Shown: positions 50,301 through 58,629 of the stretch, piece by piece
How positions within the stretch are numbered: the first letter of the stretch is position 1
Layout of the letters: each line of letters begins with the position of its first letter
Source: an uncultured Gammaproteobacteria bacterium
GTDB lineage: Bacteria > Pseudomonadota > Gammaproteobacteria > GCA-001735895
Direction of reading: 5' to 3'
Length of the DNA stretch: 64,000 nucleotides
Assembly: GCA_913061315.1 (NCBI GenBank)
Contig: CAJXUC010000008.1
Span: 1 to 64,000 of the forward strand
Notes under the pieces: model-generated
What the model was told of the DNA's origin: nothing
What the model saw: only the letters and a program-made list of their open reading frames with translations
Database searches by the model: none
Program-made: the position numbers and the translations under genes

Positions 50301-50595
50301 ATATGTTGATTTATTTCAACAAGGTTCACAAGCGCCTCTGGCTATTTTTCCTGCAGCGAGTTATGCCTTTGCAAAAACTTATAGTAAGCAAGGCGATGTC
50401 AAAAAATCCATGAATGCTGCTTATAAAGGGTGGAAAAGCGATAGCTGGGGAAACTACTCTTCTGATGATGCTGATGATGCTTATGTTAAATTGGCCTTAC
50501 GCAACAACCTGCAAGACCCACTTACCTCAAATCAATTTCAGGATCATGCGCAAGTAATCTATCGACTAGCTTTGAATAACGGTGATTTTTCATGA
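47356..50595 (+). CDS. recC: RecBCD exonuclease V subunit gamma (RecC)
   Basis: RecC recognises the Chi sequence and separates the DNA strands in the RecBCD repair complex. The sequence starts [18 protein letters not shown], with an inactive helicase-like fold; [29 protein letters not shown] is the family signature, cited in pieces. The length is 1079 aa (1122 in E. coli). I used the ATG at 47356 and not the TTG at 47347. Its stop overlaps the recB start by 4 bases. Confidence 0.95.
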   Translation: [1079 protein letters not shown]

Positions 50596-53500
50596 CGCAT
50601 CATTTACCCGAAATGCTCAATGCCGAGAGGATGCTAAGCATTGATCTTAGTGGTATTAAGCTGATTGAGGCGAGTGCTGGCACGGGTAAAACTTACACTA
50701 TTGCCAACCTTTATTTGCGTTACATTCTAGAAGGTCGCACACCATCGGAAGTTTTAGTTGTAACCTTTACCAATGCAGCAACAGAAGAACTTCGAGGCCG
50801 CATTCGTGCACGATTATTTCAGACCCTTCAGTTATTTGAGAAACACTCAAACGGCACACCGGTCACTTGCTCAGATCTTTTTTTGTCTGAACTTATCAAA
50901 CAATGGCAGGATTTTAATACCGATAAACAGTCGTTATGGTTCGATCGATTACGCTTGTCACTGCGCTCTATGGATGAAGCGTCGATTTGTACAATTCATA
51001 GTTTTTGTCAAACAGCGATGCAAGATCACGCACTGCAAAGTAACCAGTTTTTTGAGACTAATTTATTGTCAGATGATCAGCTGCTTTGGGAACAAGCATT
51101 AAAAGATTGGTGGCGAACACAGAGTTACTCGTTGGACTCGTCCGGTTGGGGACTGTTTGAATCGTCTCTAGGCGGTATCGAACCTTTTATTAAACTTCAA
51201 CGAGAAATTCGAAATAGCCATGCCACCAGGTGGTTACCCGTTGTCGATAAAACTTTAACTGAGCTATATTTAGACTGGCAGGCACTTGATGGTGTTGTTA
51301 AAACGTTATCACTGGCGTGGCATGTCAACTACGATACAGTCACTGACATTTTGATTAATTCAAAAGCATTGGCACGCGCAGCAGCACTGCCATATCACAA
51401 GGACAATCTTGAGGGGTTCCTGACTAATATAGACCGTTGGCTTAATTCAGATAAACCAGTCTCTATACCCAACAATGCTGTGTATCTTAGTGCTACCCAA
51501 TTATATGAAAACTCAAAGCCTAAACAAAAGGGAACGGATGCCAGCCTAGAACATGCATTCTTCTTAGCTATGGATGCCTTTTTTGCTCAAGTAGCGCAAA
51601 TACAATCATCATTTAGATCAGTTGCTTTATTGATGGCTTTTGAATATTCAACCCATAATGTTAAGCAACAAAAAATGGTAAGCCGTTCACTTGCTTATGA
51701 TGACCAATTAAAATTTTTACTCGATTTGCTGAGAAAACCAGATTCTAGCGACTTGATAGCTGATCTTCGGACACATTTTCCAGTCGCTATGATTGACGAA
51801 TTTCAAGATACTGATGCAACACAGTATGAAATATTTGAGCGGCTTTATTTTTCACAAGAGAGTTTAAGTCTCACCATGATTGGTGACCCAAAGCAGGCTA
51901 TTTATAGTTTTCGCGGTGGTGATATTTTTACCTATATGAAAGCACGAAATTCTCCCGTAGTCAGTCTTTGGTCATTAAAGACCAATTGGCGGTCACAACA
52001 AGACTTGATTAAGGCCGTAAACTGTTTTTTTAACTATCGTCAAGCACCCTTTATTTATGATGATGCTATTAAATTTATAGCCGCTGAACCAGCATTTCAA
52101 TCAACTGCTACTGGGCTTAGCCTTGACGGAAAGCTCGAAGCTCCAATGACACTTTGGCACATACCATTGGATGAAAAAAATAAACCATTACCCAAAAAGC
52201 AAGTCCGTAGACAGTTAAATGAGGCAACAGCCAATGAAATACTTAAGCTTGTTCGTGCTGGGCAAAAGGGAAGCGCTTGTTTTGGTGACCGTTTATTACG
52301 CAGTGGTGATATTGCTGTATTGGTTCGCACCTCTCAGGAGGGTGATGACCTTCGTCAGGTGCTTTCAAGTAAAGGCATTAAGTCAGTTACGATTGGAAAA
52401 GATAAAATTTTTGATAGCGAAGAAGCTCACGCATTGTATGACCTGATCCAGGCTGTTGGACACTATAACGACCGCCAAATTTTGCGCCAAGCAATAGCCA
52501 GTCCATTGCTTGGTCATGATTATCAAAGTATCGCTACTATCGTTGATGATGCTGATAGCTGGCAACAATGGATTAGCCTATTTCATGATTTACATAAGCT
52601 TTGGGTCGACAGGGGCTTTATTGCCATGCTCCAGCCAATGCTTCATCGGCTAGAAATCAGTCAAACACTTGCGAAGTCTGAAAATGCTGAACGGCGCCTC
52701 ACTAATTTATTACATCTTGGTGAAGTTTTACAACAACAATCCAGACTTTGTGTTGGTATTGATAGCCTGCTGGCCTGGTACCAAAAACAAATGTCATCAA
52801 CTGATTCCGATGAAGCAGAACTCCGTTTAGAAAGTGATGCGGCATTGGTTAAGATCGTTACAATTCATAAAAGCAAAGGGTTAGAGTATCCCGTTGTGTT
52901 CTTACCCTTTCTCTGGAGTTGTCGCACAAGTCACTATAAATCTAATAATTTAATCAAGTTTCATGATGATCAATTCAACCCTGTTATTGACATTGGCAGC
53001 AATCGTCGCGAACAACACCAATGTATTGCTGAAAAAGAACGATTAGCTGAGGATTTACGGCTTCTTTATGTGGGTTTAACTCGGGCACGTAGTAAGGTTT
53101 ATCTCGCTTGGGGTGACGTTGGTGATGCAAAAAGTAAAGGACAACCTTATCAATCCGCTCTGGCTTATTTGCTTCATTCTGAACAATCGCCTGAAGACTT
53201 AACAATGCAGCTGCCTAATGGCTTTTTAGACCCGCTGATTATAGCCAGCGACCTAGACAAGCTAGTCGCAAAAAGCAAAGGCCGGATAGAGGTTTTATCT
53301 TTACCTGAGCTAAAGGTATCAATGACTAACACGATCAGTAGTCAAAAAGATGTGCTACTCAAGATAGCACCATATCAAGCCAAAAAAAGGACCGCTTGGC
53401 GAATTGCAAGTTTCTCTAGTTTAACTCGAGATGTTCATCAAGTTTCGCATCGTGGATCCAGCTCCACTGGTGACGACCCCATTTTTCAATTTCCTGCTGG

Positions 53501-54227
53501 GAGTCATGTCGGCCTGTTGTTACATCACCTACTTGAAGAACTTGATTTTAACGATAATATTTCTAAACAATGTGATCTTCTTATTCCTAAATTTGCGCCA
53601 AGATTTGGACTTGATGCATCGGAGTATCATACAATTTTAGTTCATTGGATTGAGCAAATTGTTTCAACACCACTCGATAATAAAAGCTTGTCATTATCAA
53701 AACTAAGCCCTAATAAAAGATTGAATGAACTCCCTTTTGATTTTGCTTTGGGTGATCTTGATATGGATGCTTTGAACGCTTTGCTGATTAAAATTCTCCA
53801 AGAGTCAGGTGGTCAATCTAACATCGTATCTATTTCAGCTACCAAGTTTTGTGGCCTGATAACCGGCGTAATCGACCTTATTTTTGAATTTGAAGGTAAA
53901 TTTTATATTGCTGATTATAAGAGTAACCATTTAGGCCATAGTTTTGAAGATTACACACCCGTTGCTTTAAACCAAGCCATTATTGACCGTCGTTATGACT
54001 TACAGTATTTAATCTACTCTATTGCTCTCCACCGATATTTAGCTACCCGCGTGCCTAATTATAAATATGGAACACACTTTGGTGGCGTCTATTATTTATT
54101 TATTCGAGCGATGCGCGCTGAATTTAATTCTGCTTACGGCGTGTTTTTTAACTTGCCCCATTACGAACACATTTGTGCGCTTGAAGCGTTATTACTCTTG
54201 CCCAATGATACGGGGGCATCAATATGA
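50592..54227 (+). CDS. recB: RecBCD exonuclease V subunit beta (RecB helicase-nuclease)
   Basis: This is an SF1A 3'-5' helicase with a C-terminal nuclease. Walker A is ASAGTGKTYTIA (residues 28-38 region), motif II MIDEFQDTD, motif III GDPKQAIYSFRGGD and motif VI LRLLYVGLTRARSK. The nuclease active site is intact, with Asp1095 in GVIDLIF and Asp1108 and Lys1110 in ADYKSNHL. The length of 1211 aa is normal (1180 in E. coli). It overlaps recD by 4 bases. Confidence 0.97.
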   Translation: MTHHLPEMLNAERMLSIDLSGIKLIEASAGTGKTYTIANLYLRYILEGRTPSEVLVVTFTNAATEELRGRIRARLFQTLQLFEKHSNGTPVTCSDLFLSELIKQWQDFNTDKQSLWFDRLRLSLRSMDEASICTIHSFCQTAMQDHALQSNQFFETNLLSDDQLLWEQALKDWWRTQSYSLDSSGWGLFESSLGGIEPFIKLQREIRNSHATRWLPVVDKTLTELYLDWQALDGVVKTLSLAWHVNYDTVTDILINSKALARAAALPYHKDNLEGFLTNIDRWLNSDKPVSIPNNAVYLSATQLYENSKPKQKGTDASLEHAFFLAMDAFFAQVAQIQSSFRSVALLMAFEYSTHNVKQQKMVSRSLAYDDQLKFLLDLLRKPDSSDLIADLRTHFPVAMIDEFQDTDATQYEIFERLYFSQESLSLTMIGDPKQAIYSFRGGDIFTYMKARNSPVVSLWSLKTNWRSQQDLIKAVNCFFNYRQAPFIYDDAIKFIAAEPAFQSTATGLSLDGKLEAPMTLWHIPLDEKNKPLPKKQVRRQLNEATANEILKLVRAGQKGSACFGDRLLRSGDIAVLVRTSQEGDDLRQVLSSKGIKSVTIGKDKIFDSEEAHALYDLIQAVGHYNDRQILRQAIASPLLGHDYQSIATIVDDADSWQQWISLFHDLHKLWVDRGFIAMLQPMLHRLEISQTLAKSENAERRLTNLLHLGEVLQQQSRLCVGIDSLLAWYQKQMSSTDSDEAELRLESDAALVKIVTIHKSKGLEYPVVFLPFLWSCRTSHYKSNNLIKFHDDQFNPVIDIGSNRREQHQCIAEKERLAEDLRLLYVGLTRARSKVYLAWGDVGDAKSKGQPYQSALAYLLHSEQSPEDLTMQLPNGFLDPLIIASDLDKLVAKSKGRIEVLSLPELKVSMTNTISSQKDVLLKIAPYQAKKRTAWRIASFSSLTRDVHQVSHRGSSSTGDDPIFQFPAGSHVGLLLHHLLEELDFNDNISKQCDLLIPKFAPRFGLDASEYHTILVHWIEQIVSTPLDNKSLSLSKLSPNKRLNELPFDFALGDLDMDALNALLIKILQESGGQSNIVSISATKFCGLITGVIDLIFEFEGKFYIADYKSNHLGHSFEDYTPVALNQAIIDRRYDLQYLIYSIALHRYLATRVPNYKYGTHFGGVYYLFIRAMRAEFNSAYGVFFNLPHYEHICALEALLLLPNDTGASI

Positions 54228-56152
54228 AGCCCGTTTTACAACAATTGGCTCTAGCGAGAGACATCTCTTACCTGAGTTATTATTTTGCTGAGTTTATTGC
54301 CCATCAATCAAGTTGCAAAATAGATGATTTAGTTCCAATCAGTGCCGCCTTAGTCAGTGAAAAAAATCAACAGGGCGATGTTTGTATTGTTTTAGACCAA
54401 TATGTTGATGCGTTTCTATTTGCGAGCACTTCGACAAGCGTAAATTTACCAAAAGGTATTGCTGTTTCAGATTGGCAACAACGACTGAGAAGTTCAGTCT
54501 GTGTTGGAATTCCAGGTGATCTTGCACCTTTAATATTAGAAGATAATCGATTGTATTTAAATCGATTTTGGTTCTATGAAACCCAAGTTGCGCAATCTAT
54601 TTTAGACCGGCTCAAAAACCCTATATTGATAGATCACACCCACTTTCTAACTTGCTTAAGACAACTTTTCCCAAAGGTTGACCAAACAAGTGATTCAGCG
54701 GGCCAAATGATTGCGGTCGCAATTGCGGCTAGCCATCGGTTTTCCGTTATTTCTGGTGGTCCTGGGACGGGTAAAACCACTACCGTTGTGAAACTATTGT
54801 CATTGTTACTATCGCAATCTCCTCAAATGCGCATTCAGCTTGCCGCCCCAACAGGTAAGGCTGCTATGCGTTTAGTGGGCTCTATTCAGGCCCAAATCAC
54901 TAACCTCTGTGATGACAGTCTAATTAATGGAAATAACGTTACAAATGATTTAATCCGCAACTTAATTCCTACACACGCAAGCACTATCCATCGGTTACTC
55001 GGATATAGTAATCAAACGTTTCGTCATTCCCACGATCACCCACTAAATGTTGATTGTATTGTCGTTGATGAAGCCTCAATGATTGACCTAACCCTAATGC
55101 ACCATTTGCTGGATGCTTTACCCTCACATACCATTGTTATACTGCTTGGTGATCGCGATCAACTAGCATCTGTTTCGGCAGGGAATGTTCTGGGTGACAT
55201 TACTGGTCACGGACTTTCTGTTGGTTACACGCCATCACAGGCTAATTTTATTGATTCAATTATGAACAGTTCAACTCCAATTCCTCAAAACACCCAGCTC
55301 CCTATGGATGTGCCTGTGCAACAGCCCATAGTAAACGCCATAGCTTTGCTGAAACATAGTTATCGTTTTAAAACTAACAGCGGCATTGGTCAACTGGCAC
55401 TATTAATTAATCAGGGCTTGGGTCAACAAGCTGTCGACTTATTGGCTGATGGTAGCGAACACCTTTTCTGGCATCAAAGCATCGATAAAGTACTTTCAAC
55501 TGAGGCACTTGAGTGGATTTTCAAACAATACCAAACTGTGATTCAAGCCGAGTCTGCAGACTCAGCTTTGTTTGAGTTTGAAAAAGTTCGTATCTTGTGT
55601 GCTATCCGTTCAGGACCGTTTGGTGTAACTGAAATTAACAACCGTATTACATCAAGAATAATTCAAAAAGGATGGGCTAGTCACGGTTCAGATAGAGAAG
55701 ATCAAAACGACATAAAAAAAACCAATCTAAATCCAGTTGACTATCACAAGGGGCAACCCATACTGATTATTCAAAATGATTATGAACTCGATTTATTCAA
55801 TGGTGACATTGGTATGATTTGGCCAGATTCTTCAGGTCATTTGCGTGCTTATTTCCGTAATTCGGATAGTAGTTTACGTGAATTACATTTACAAAACTTA
55901 GCTGAGCATGTAACGGCTTGGGCAATGACGGTTCATAAGTCACAGGGTTCGGAGTTCGATAAAGTACTACTGGTGTTGCCCAATGACGAACATAGTCATT
56001 ATCTCAGTCGGGAGTTGTTTTACACCGGCGCGACTAGAGCACGACAGAATCTATATATTCACGCAACAGCCGCCTCTATTATTTCTAGCTGCCAGATAAT
56101 AACAAAGCGTCACTCTGGGTTGGCTCAAAAGCTAGGATGGATAGACGATTGA
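54224..56152 (+). CDS. recD: RecBCD exonuclease V subunit alpha (RecD helicase)
   Basis: This is an SF1B 5'-3' helicase that speeds up and regulates RecBCD. Walker A is GGPGTGKTTT (residues 178-187), Walker B VDEASMIDLTLM, then LLGDRDQLASVSAGNVLGDI and VHKSQGSEFDKVLLVLP. The length is 642 aa (608 in E. coli). recC-recB-recD all overlap by 4 bases; ptrA, which separates recC and recB in enterics, is missing. Confidence 0.96.
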   Translation: MKPVLQQLALARDISYLSYYFAEFIAHQSSCKIDDLVPISAALVSEKNQQGDVCIVLDQYVDAFLFASTSTSVNLPKGIAVSDWQQRLRSSVCVGIPGDLAPLILEDNRLYLNRFWFYETQVAQSILDRLKNPILIDHTHFLTCLRQLFPKVDQTSDSAGQMIAVAIAASHRFSVISGGPGTGKTTTVVKLLSLLLSQSPQMRIQLAAPTGKAAMRLVGSIQAQITNLCDDSLINGNNVTNDLIRNLIPTHASTIHRLLGYSNQTFRHSHDHPLNVDCIVVDEASMIDLTLMHHLLDALPSHTIVILLGDRDQLASVSAGNVLGDITGHGLSVGYTPSQANFIDSIMNSSTPIPQNTQLPMDVPVQQPIVNAIALLKHSYRFKTNSGIGQLALLINQGLGQQAVDLLADGSEHLFWHQSIDKVLSTEALEWIFKQYQTVIQAESADSALFEFEKVRILCAIRSGPFGVTEINNRITSRIIQKGWASHGSDREDQNDIKKTNLNPVDYHKGQPILIIQNDYELDLFNGDIGMIWPDSSGHLRAYFRNSDSSLRELHLQNLAEHVTAWAMTVHKSQGSEFDKVLLVLPNDEHSHYLSRELFYTGATRARQNLYIHATAASIISSCQIITKRHSGLAQKLGWIDD

Positions 56153-56368
56153 TTTTGGGTCTTAATCACTAGTTCATGATTTTAGGGCACGACTTAAATG
56201 TTAATCCTTCAAAATAGTAAAGTAACGGTCTACGCACTATTGCATGAGCCTAAAAACTAAAATCAATCCGTAATAGCGCTAGGAACTACTCAAATAAGTT
56301 TCTGAAATGCTGTTCTTCTGGCGTTTGCTGCAATGACCTGATTGAATGGTTTATTATATTTATTGGTT

Positions 56369-56992
56369 CTAATTTGCTAACTCAATTGCAACAAGGTAAT
56401 CAATGATTTTGATCAAGCGATCATTACTGCCGGCCATTGATCCAGATGCCAGATATTTTCCATTAACGACTATTGCAGGTACACCATTGTGGCCATAGCG
56501 CTTTTCGTTCTGACTATTTTTTCGAGTTTGCACGTCAACTGGAAATGAAGTGTAGCTGTCGCGAAAAAGCTGTTCATCTAAGCCCTGTTCAGCAACAAAA
56601 TCAGCCAACTGATCAATGCTATTGAGACGCTTTCGCTTTACATGCATGGCGTCAAATAGCGTTTGGTGTAACTGCTTTTGTACGCCCATTAGTTCAAATG
56701 CGTAGAAGGCTCGAGCATGAGGAGACCAACTAGCATTTAATACTGATGGCACTTGCTCAAAAATCACTCCATCTGGAATTGTTTTTGCCCAATGCTCAAT
56801 ATAAGGTTCTAGTCGAAAACAATGTGGACAGCCATACCAAAATACTTCAGTAACAACGACTTTACTTGAGTCGCTTGTTTTCACCGCTGGTGAAATTACT
56901 TTGTAGTCAACACCCTCAACATAAACTTGTTGTGCCGACACTTGAGTTGAAATTAATAAAGCCATAATTAGGCTTAATATCCATTTTTGCAT
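56369..56992 (-). CDS. dsbA: Thiol:disulfide interchange protein DsbA
   Basis: This is a periplasmic oxidant that introduces disulfides into exported proteins. The signal peptide is about residues 1-20. The active site is Cys55-Pro-His-Cys58, the classical strongly oxidising CPHC, and the cis-Pro loop is NGVPAIVVNGKY. The length is 207 aa (208 in E. coli). It is next to the cytochrome c4 gene, as in Pseudomonas. Confidence 0.95.
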   Translation of the reverse strand: MQKWILSLIMALLISTQVSAQQVYVEGVDYKVISPAVKTSDSSKVVVTEVFWYGCPHCFRLEPYIEHWAKTIPDGVIFEQVPSVLNASWSPHARAFYAFELMGVQKQLHQTLFDAMHVKRKRLNSIDQLADFVAEQGLDEQLFRDSYTSFPVDVQTRKNSQNEKRYGHNGVPAIVVNGKYLASGSMAGSNDRLIKIIDYLVAIELAN

Positions 56993-57109
56993 TATACGAG
57001 AGTCTCTATTTTCAATAATAAATTTTAAATACGAATTAGCATATACAAAGTATTATTTGTAAATCTAATTAATGTTTTCTTAAACCTTTACTCCTAAAAG
57101 CATTAACCT

Positions 57110-57721
57110 TTACTTAATTCCAGCAATGTAGGCAGCAACGGCCATTATTTCTGCATCAGACATACGAGCCGCAACATTACGCATCATTTTCCCCGTATCA
57201 TTGGCCCGTGAACCGTCTCGGAACATCTTCAATTGAGTCACTGTATATTCAGGTAACTGGCCTTTTAGTGACGGCCAGACTGCGGCCGCATTACCTGAGC
57301 CACTTGGTCCATGGCATGCCATACATGCAGGTACAGATATACCCGTTATGCCGCCACGAAAGATACTTTCTCCTTTAGCAATTAAGGTGTCATCAAACTT
57401 AACCGGTTTTAGTTTTTGACTTTCGTAATAAGCAGAAACATTTTCCATATCAGCTTCAGTTGCAAGAATGCCAACCATGCCTTGCATTGTTGCATTAATG
57501 CGCGCACCTGATTTGTAGTTTTTCAATTGTTTTACTAGGTAAGAAGCATGTTGTCCAGCCAAGTTTGGCCATGTACCACTGATACTATTACCGTCTGAAC
57601 CATGGCAACCCGCGCAAGCGGCACTTTTAATTTTTCCAGCTTGAATATCTGCTGCATATGAGGTAATTGACATTAAACTTAATAATACAATTACAATGGC
57701 TCCGATATAGCTCGGTTTCAT
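57110..57721 (-). CDS. Diheme cytochrome c4
   Basis: This periplasmic electron carrier feeds terminal oxidases. The signal peptide is about residues 1-23 (SYAA). The two heme-binding motifs are C36-A-G-C39-H40 and C133-M-A-C136-H137, each in a c-type domain of about 90 residues. Distal Met ligands are probably in MQGM and MMRN. The length is 203 aa. The gene is between dsbA and the divergent engB. Confidence 0.94.
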   Translation of the reverse strand: MKPSYIGAIVIVLLSLMSITSYAADIQAGKIKSAACAGCHGSDGNSISGTWPNLAGQHASYLVKQLKNYKSGARINATMQGMVGILATEADMENVSAYYESQKLKPVKFDDTLIAKGESIFRGGITGISVPACMACHGPSGSGNAAAVWPSLKGQLPEYTVTQLKMFRDGSRANDTGKMMRNVAARMSDAEIMAVAAYIAGIK

Positions 57722-57820
57722 GACTTCTCCTAAATTTTAATGAATCGGGTACAGAAATTTTGCGCCAGACTATATATCATACACCAGCTCCCTATTCAAC
57801 TTGAGTATAATGACCATCTT

Positions 57821-58411
57821 ATGAGTAATTTGTTCCAACAAACTCAGTATTTAACCAGTGCCTTTGAATTATCACAGATCTTACCTGATGAGGGTAGGGA
57901 AGTTGCTTTTGCGGGTCGTTCTAACGCAGGTAAATCTAGTGCTATTAATTGCCTTACCCACCAGAAAAAATTATGTAAAACCAGCAAAACTCCGGGACGA
58001 ACACAACTCATTAACTTTTTTGAAATAGAAGAAGATAAGCGCCTCGTTGATCTTCCCGGTTATGGATTCGCTAAAGTGCCCACAAAATTAAGAGAGCATT
58101 GGGGCACTGTTTTATCAACATTCTTACTCGAGCGAAAAGCGCTTGCAGGTCTTGTAATCGTGGTTGATATACGTCGAGGTATAAGTAACATCGATCAGGC
58201 TTTGATTGACTTAGTCGGGCATCAAGTTGATTTACACATTTTGCTAACTAAATCTGATAAGTTGTCTAAAGCGGCAATTAGTAAAACTATTTCATCCGTT
58301 AAACAAGCACTGGGTAACGATCGCCATTCTGCTTCCAGCTTGTCTATTTTAAACCGCCAAGGACTTGACCACCTTGAATCAAAATGTGCCCATTGGTTAA
58401 ATTTAATCTAA
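57821..58411 (+). CDS. engB: Ribosome biogenesis GTPase EngB (YihA/YsxC)
   Basis: This is an essential GTPase for 50S subunit assembly. The G1 motif is GRSNAGKSSAI, G2/G3 area TPGRTQLINFF and LVDLPGYGFAKVP, and G4 LTKSDKLSK. The frame is open from 57740, but I chose Met28 at 57821 (MSNLFQQTQYL) because family similarity begins there; neither start has a strong ribosome binding site. The length is 196 aa from this start. It faces polA, with the candidate small RNA between them. Confidence 0.93.
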   Translation: MSNLFQQTQYLTSAFELSQILPDEGREVAFAGRSNAGKSSAINCLTHQKKLCKTSKTPGRTQLINFFEIEEDKRLVDLPGYGFAKVPTKLREHWGTVLSTFLLERKALAGLVIVVDIRRGISNIDQALIDLVGHQVDLHILLTKSDKLSKAAISKTISSVKQALGNDRHSASSLSILNRQGLDHLESKCAHWLNLI

Positions 58412-58430
58412 AGCGTTTGTAGCTCAATAT

Positions 58431-58458
58431 AAAAAAACCCTGGTAAAAATACCAGGGT
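58431..58458 (-). terminator. Rho-independent terminator of the polA-engB small RNA
   Basis: A perfect 9-bp stem (58437-58445 with 58450-58458, loop of four) is followed on the minus strand by a run of seven U (A at 58431-58437). The direction excludes it as an engB terminator. It ends the candidate small RNA and any polA read-through. Confidence 0.92.
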
Positions 58459-58577
58459 AAATAATTGTTTCGATTAGGAGATCGAAACCTTGTTCGTGTA
58501 AAGAGGGATTACGAACAATAGCGCGGGGGGTAATAGCGCTATTTAATGGACTCAGAGCTAACCATTAAGTTCCTACA
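58431..58577 (-). ncRNA. Candidate structured small RNA in the spf/ErsA locus
   Basis: On the minus strand between polA (stop 58630) and engB lie four successive hairpins and a terminator. In transcript order the stems are 58562-58568/58543-58549 (7 bp), 58536-58543/58517-58524 (8 bp), 58511-58518/58490-58497 (8 bp) and 58481-58488/58467-58474 (8 bp), then the terminator 58437-58458. All stems are perfect. Loop sequences in the RNA are C/U-rich, including CCCCCC, UCCCUCU and CUCCUA. A consensus -10 (TATAAT, 58589-58584) predicts a start near 58577 and a length of about 147 nt. The locus holds Spot 42 in enterics and ErsA in Pseudomonas. I see no clear sequence identity to either. It could also be processed from the polA mRNA. 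Confidence 0.78.
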
Positions 58578-58583
58578 GTGCGT

Positions 58584-58589
58584 ATTATA
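58584..58589 (-). promoter_or_regulatory. -10 element of the candidate small RNA
   Basis: A perfect TATAAT occurs on the minus strand, 40 bases after the polA stop and about 7 bases before the start of the structured region. A matching -35 at 17 bases (AAAGCA) is poor, so an activator or a processed 5' end remains possible. Confidence 0.55.
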
Positions 58590-58629
58590 TTTTTTTAGGG
58601 TTTCTTTGCTTTTTGAAAATTTTCAATCC

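Noticed and set aside
58437..58568. Tandem palindromes between polA and engB as a CRISPR or REP array
   Set aside because: The stems have different sequences and no repeated unit, and the set ends in a directional terminator, so an RNA gene explains it better.
58551..58572. AlgU-type promoter (GAACTT and TCTGA) in the candidate small RNA, as reported for ErsA
   Set aside because: Both hexamer-like words are present on the minus strand, but their spacing is 10 bases and not 16-17, and they lie inside the first hairpin.
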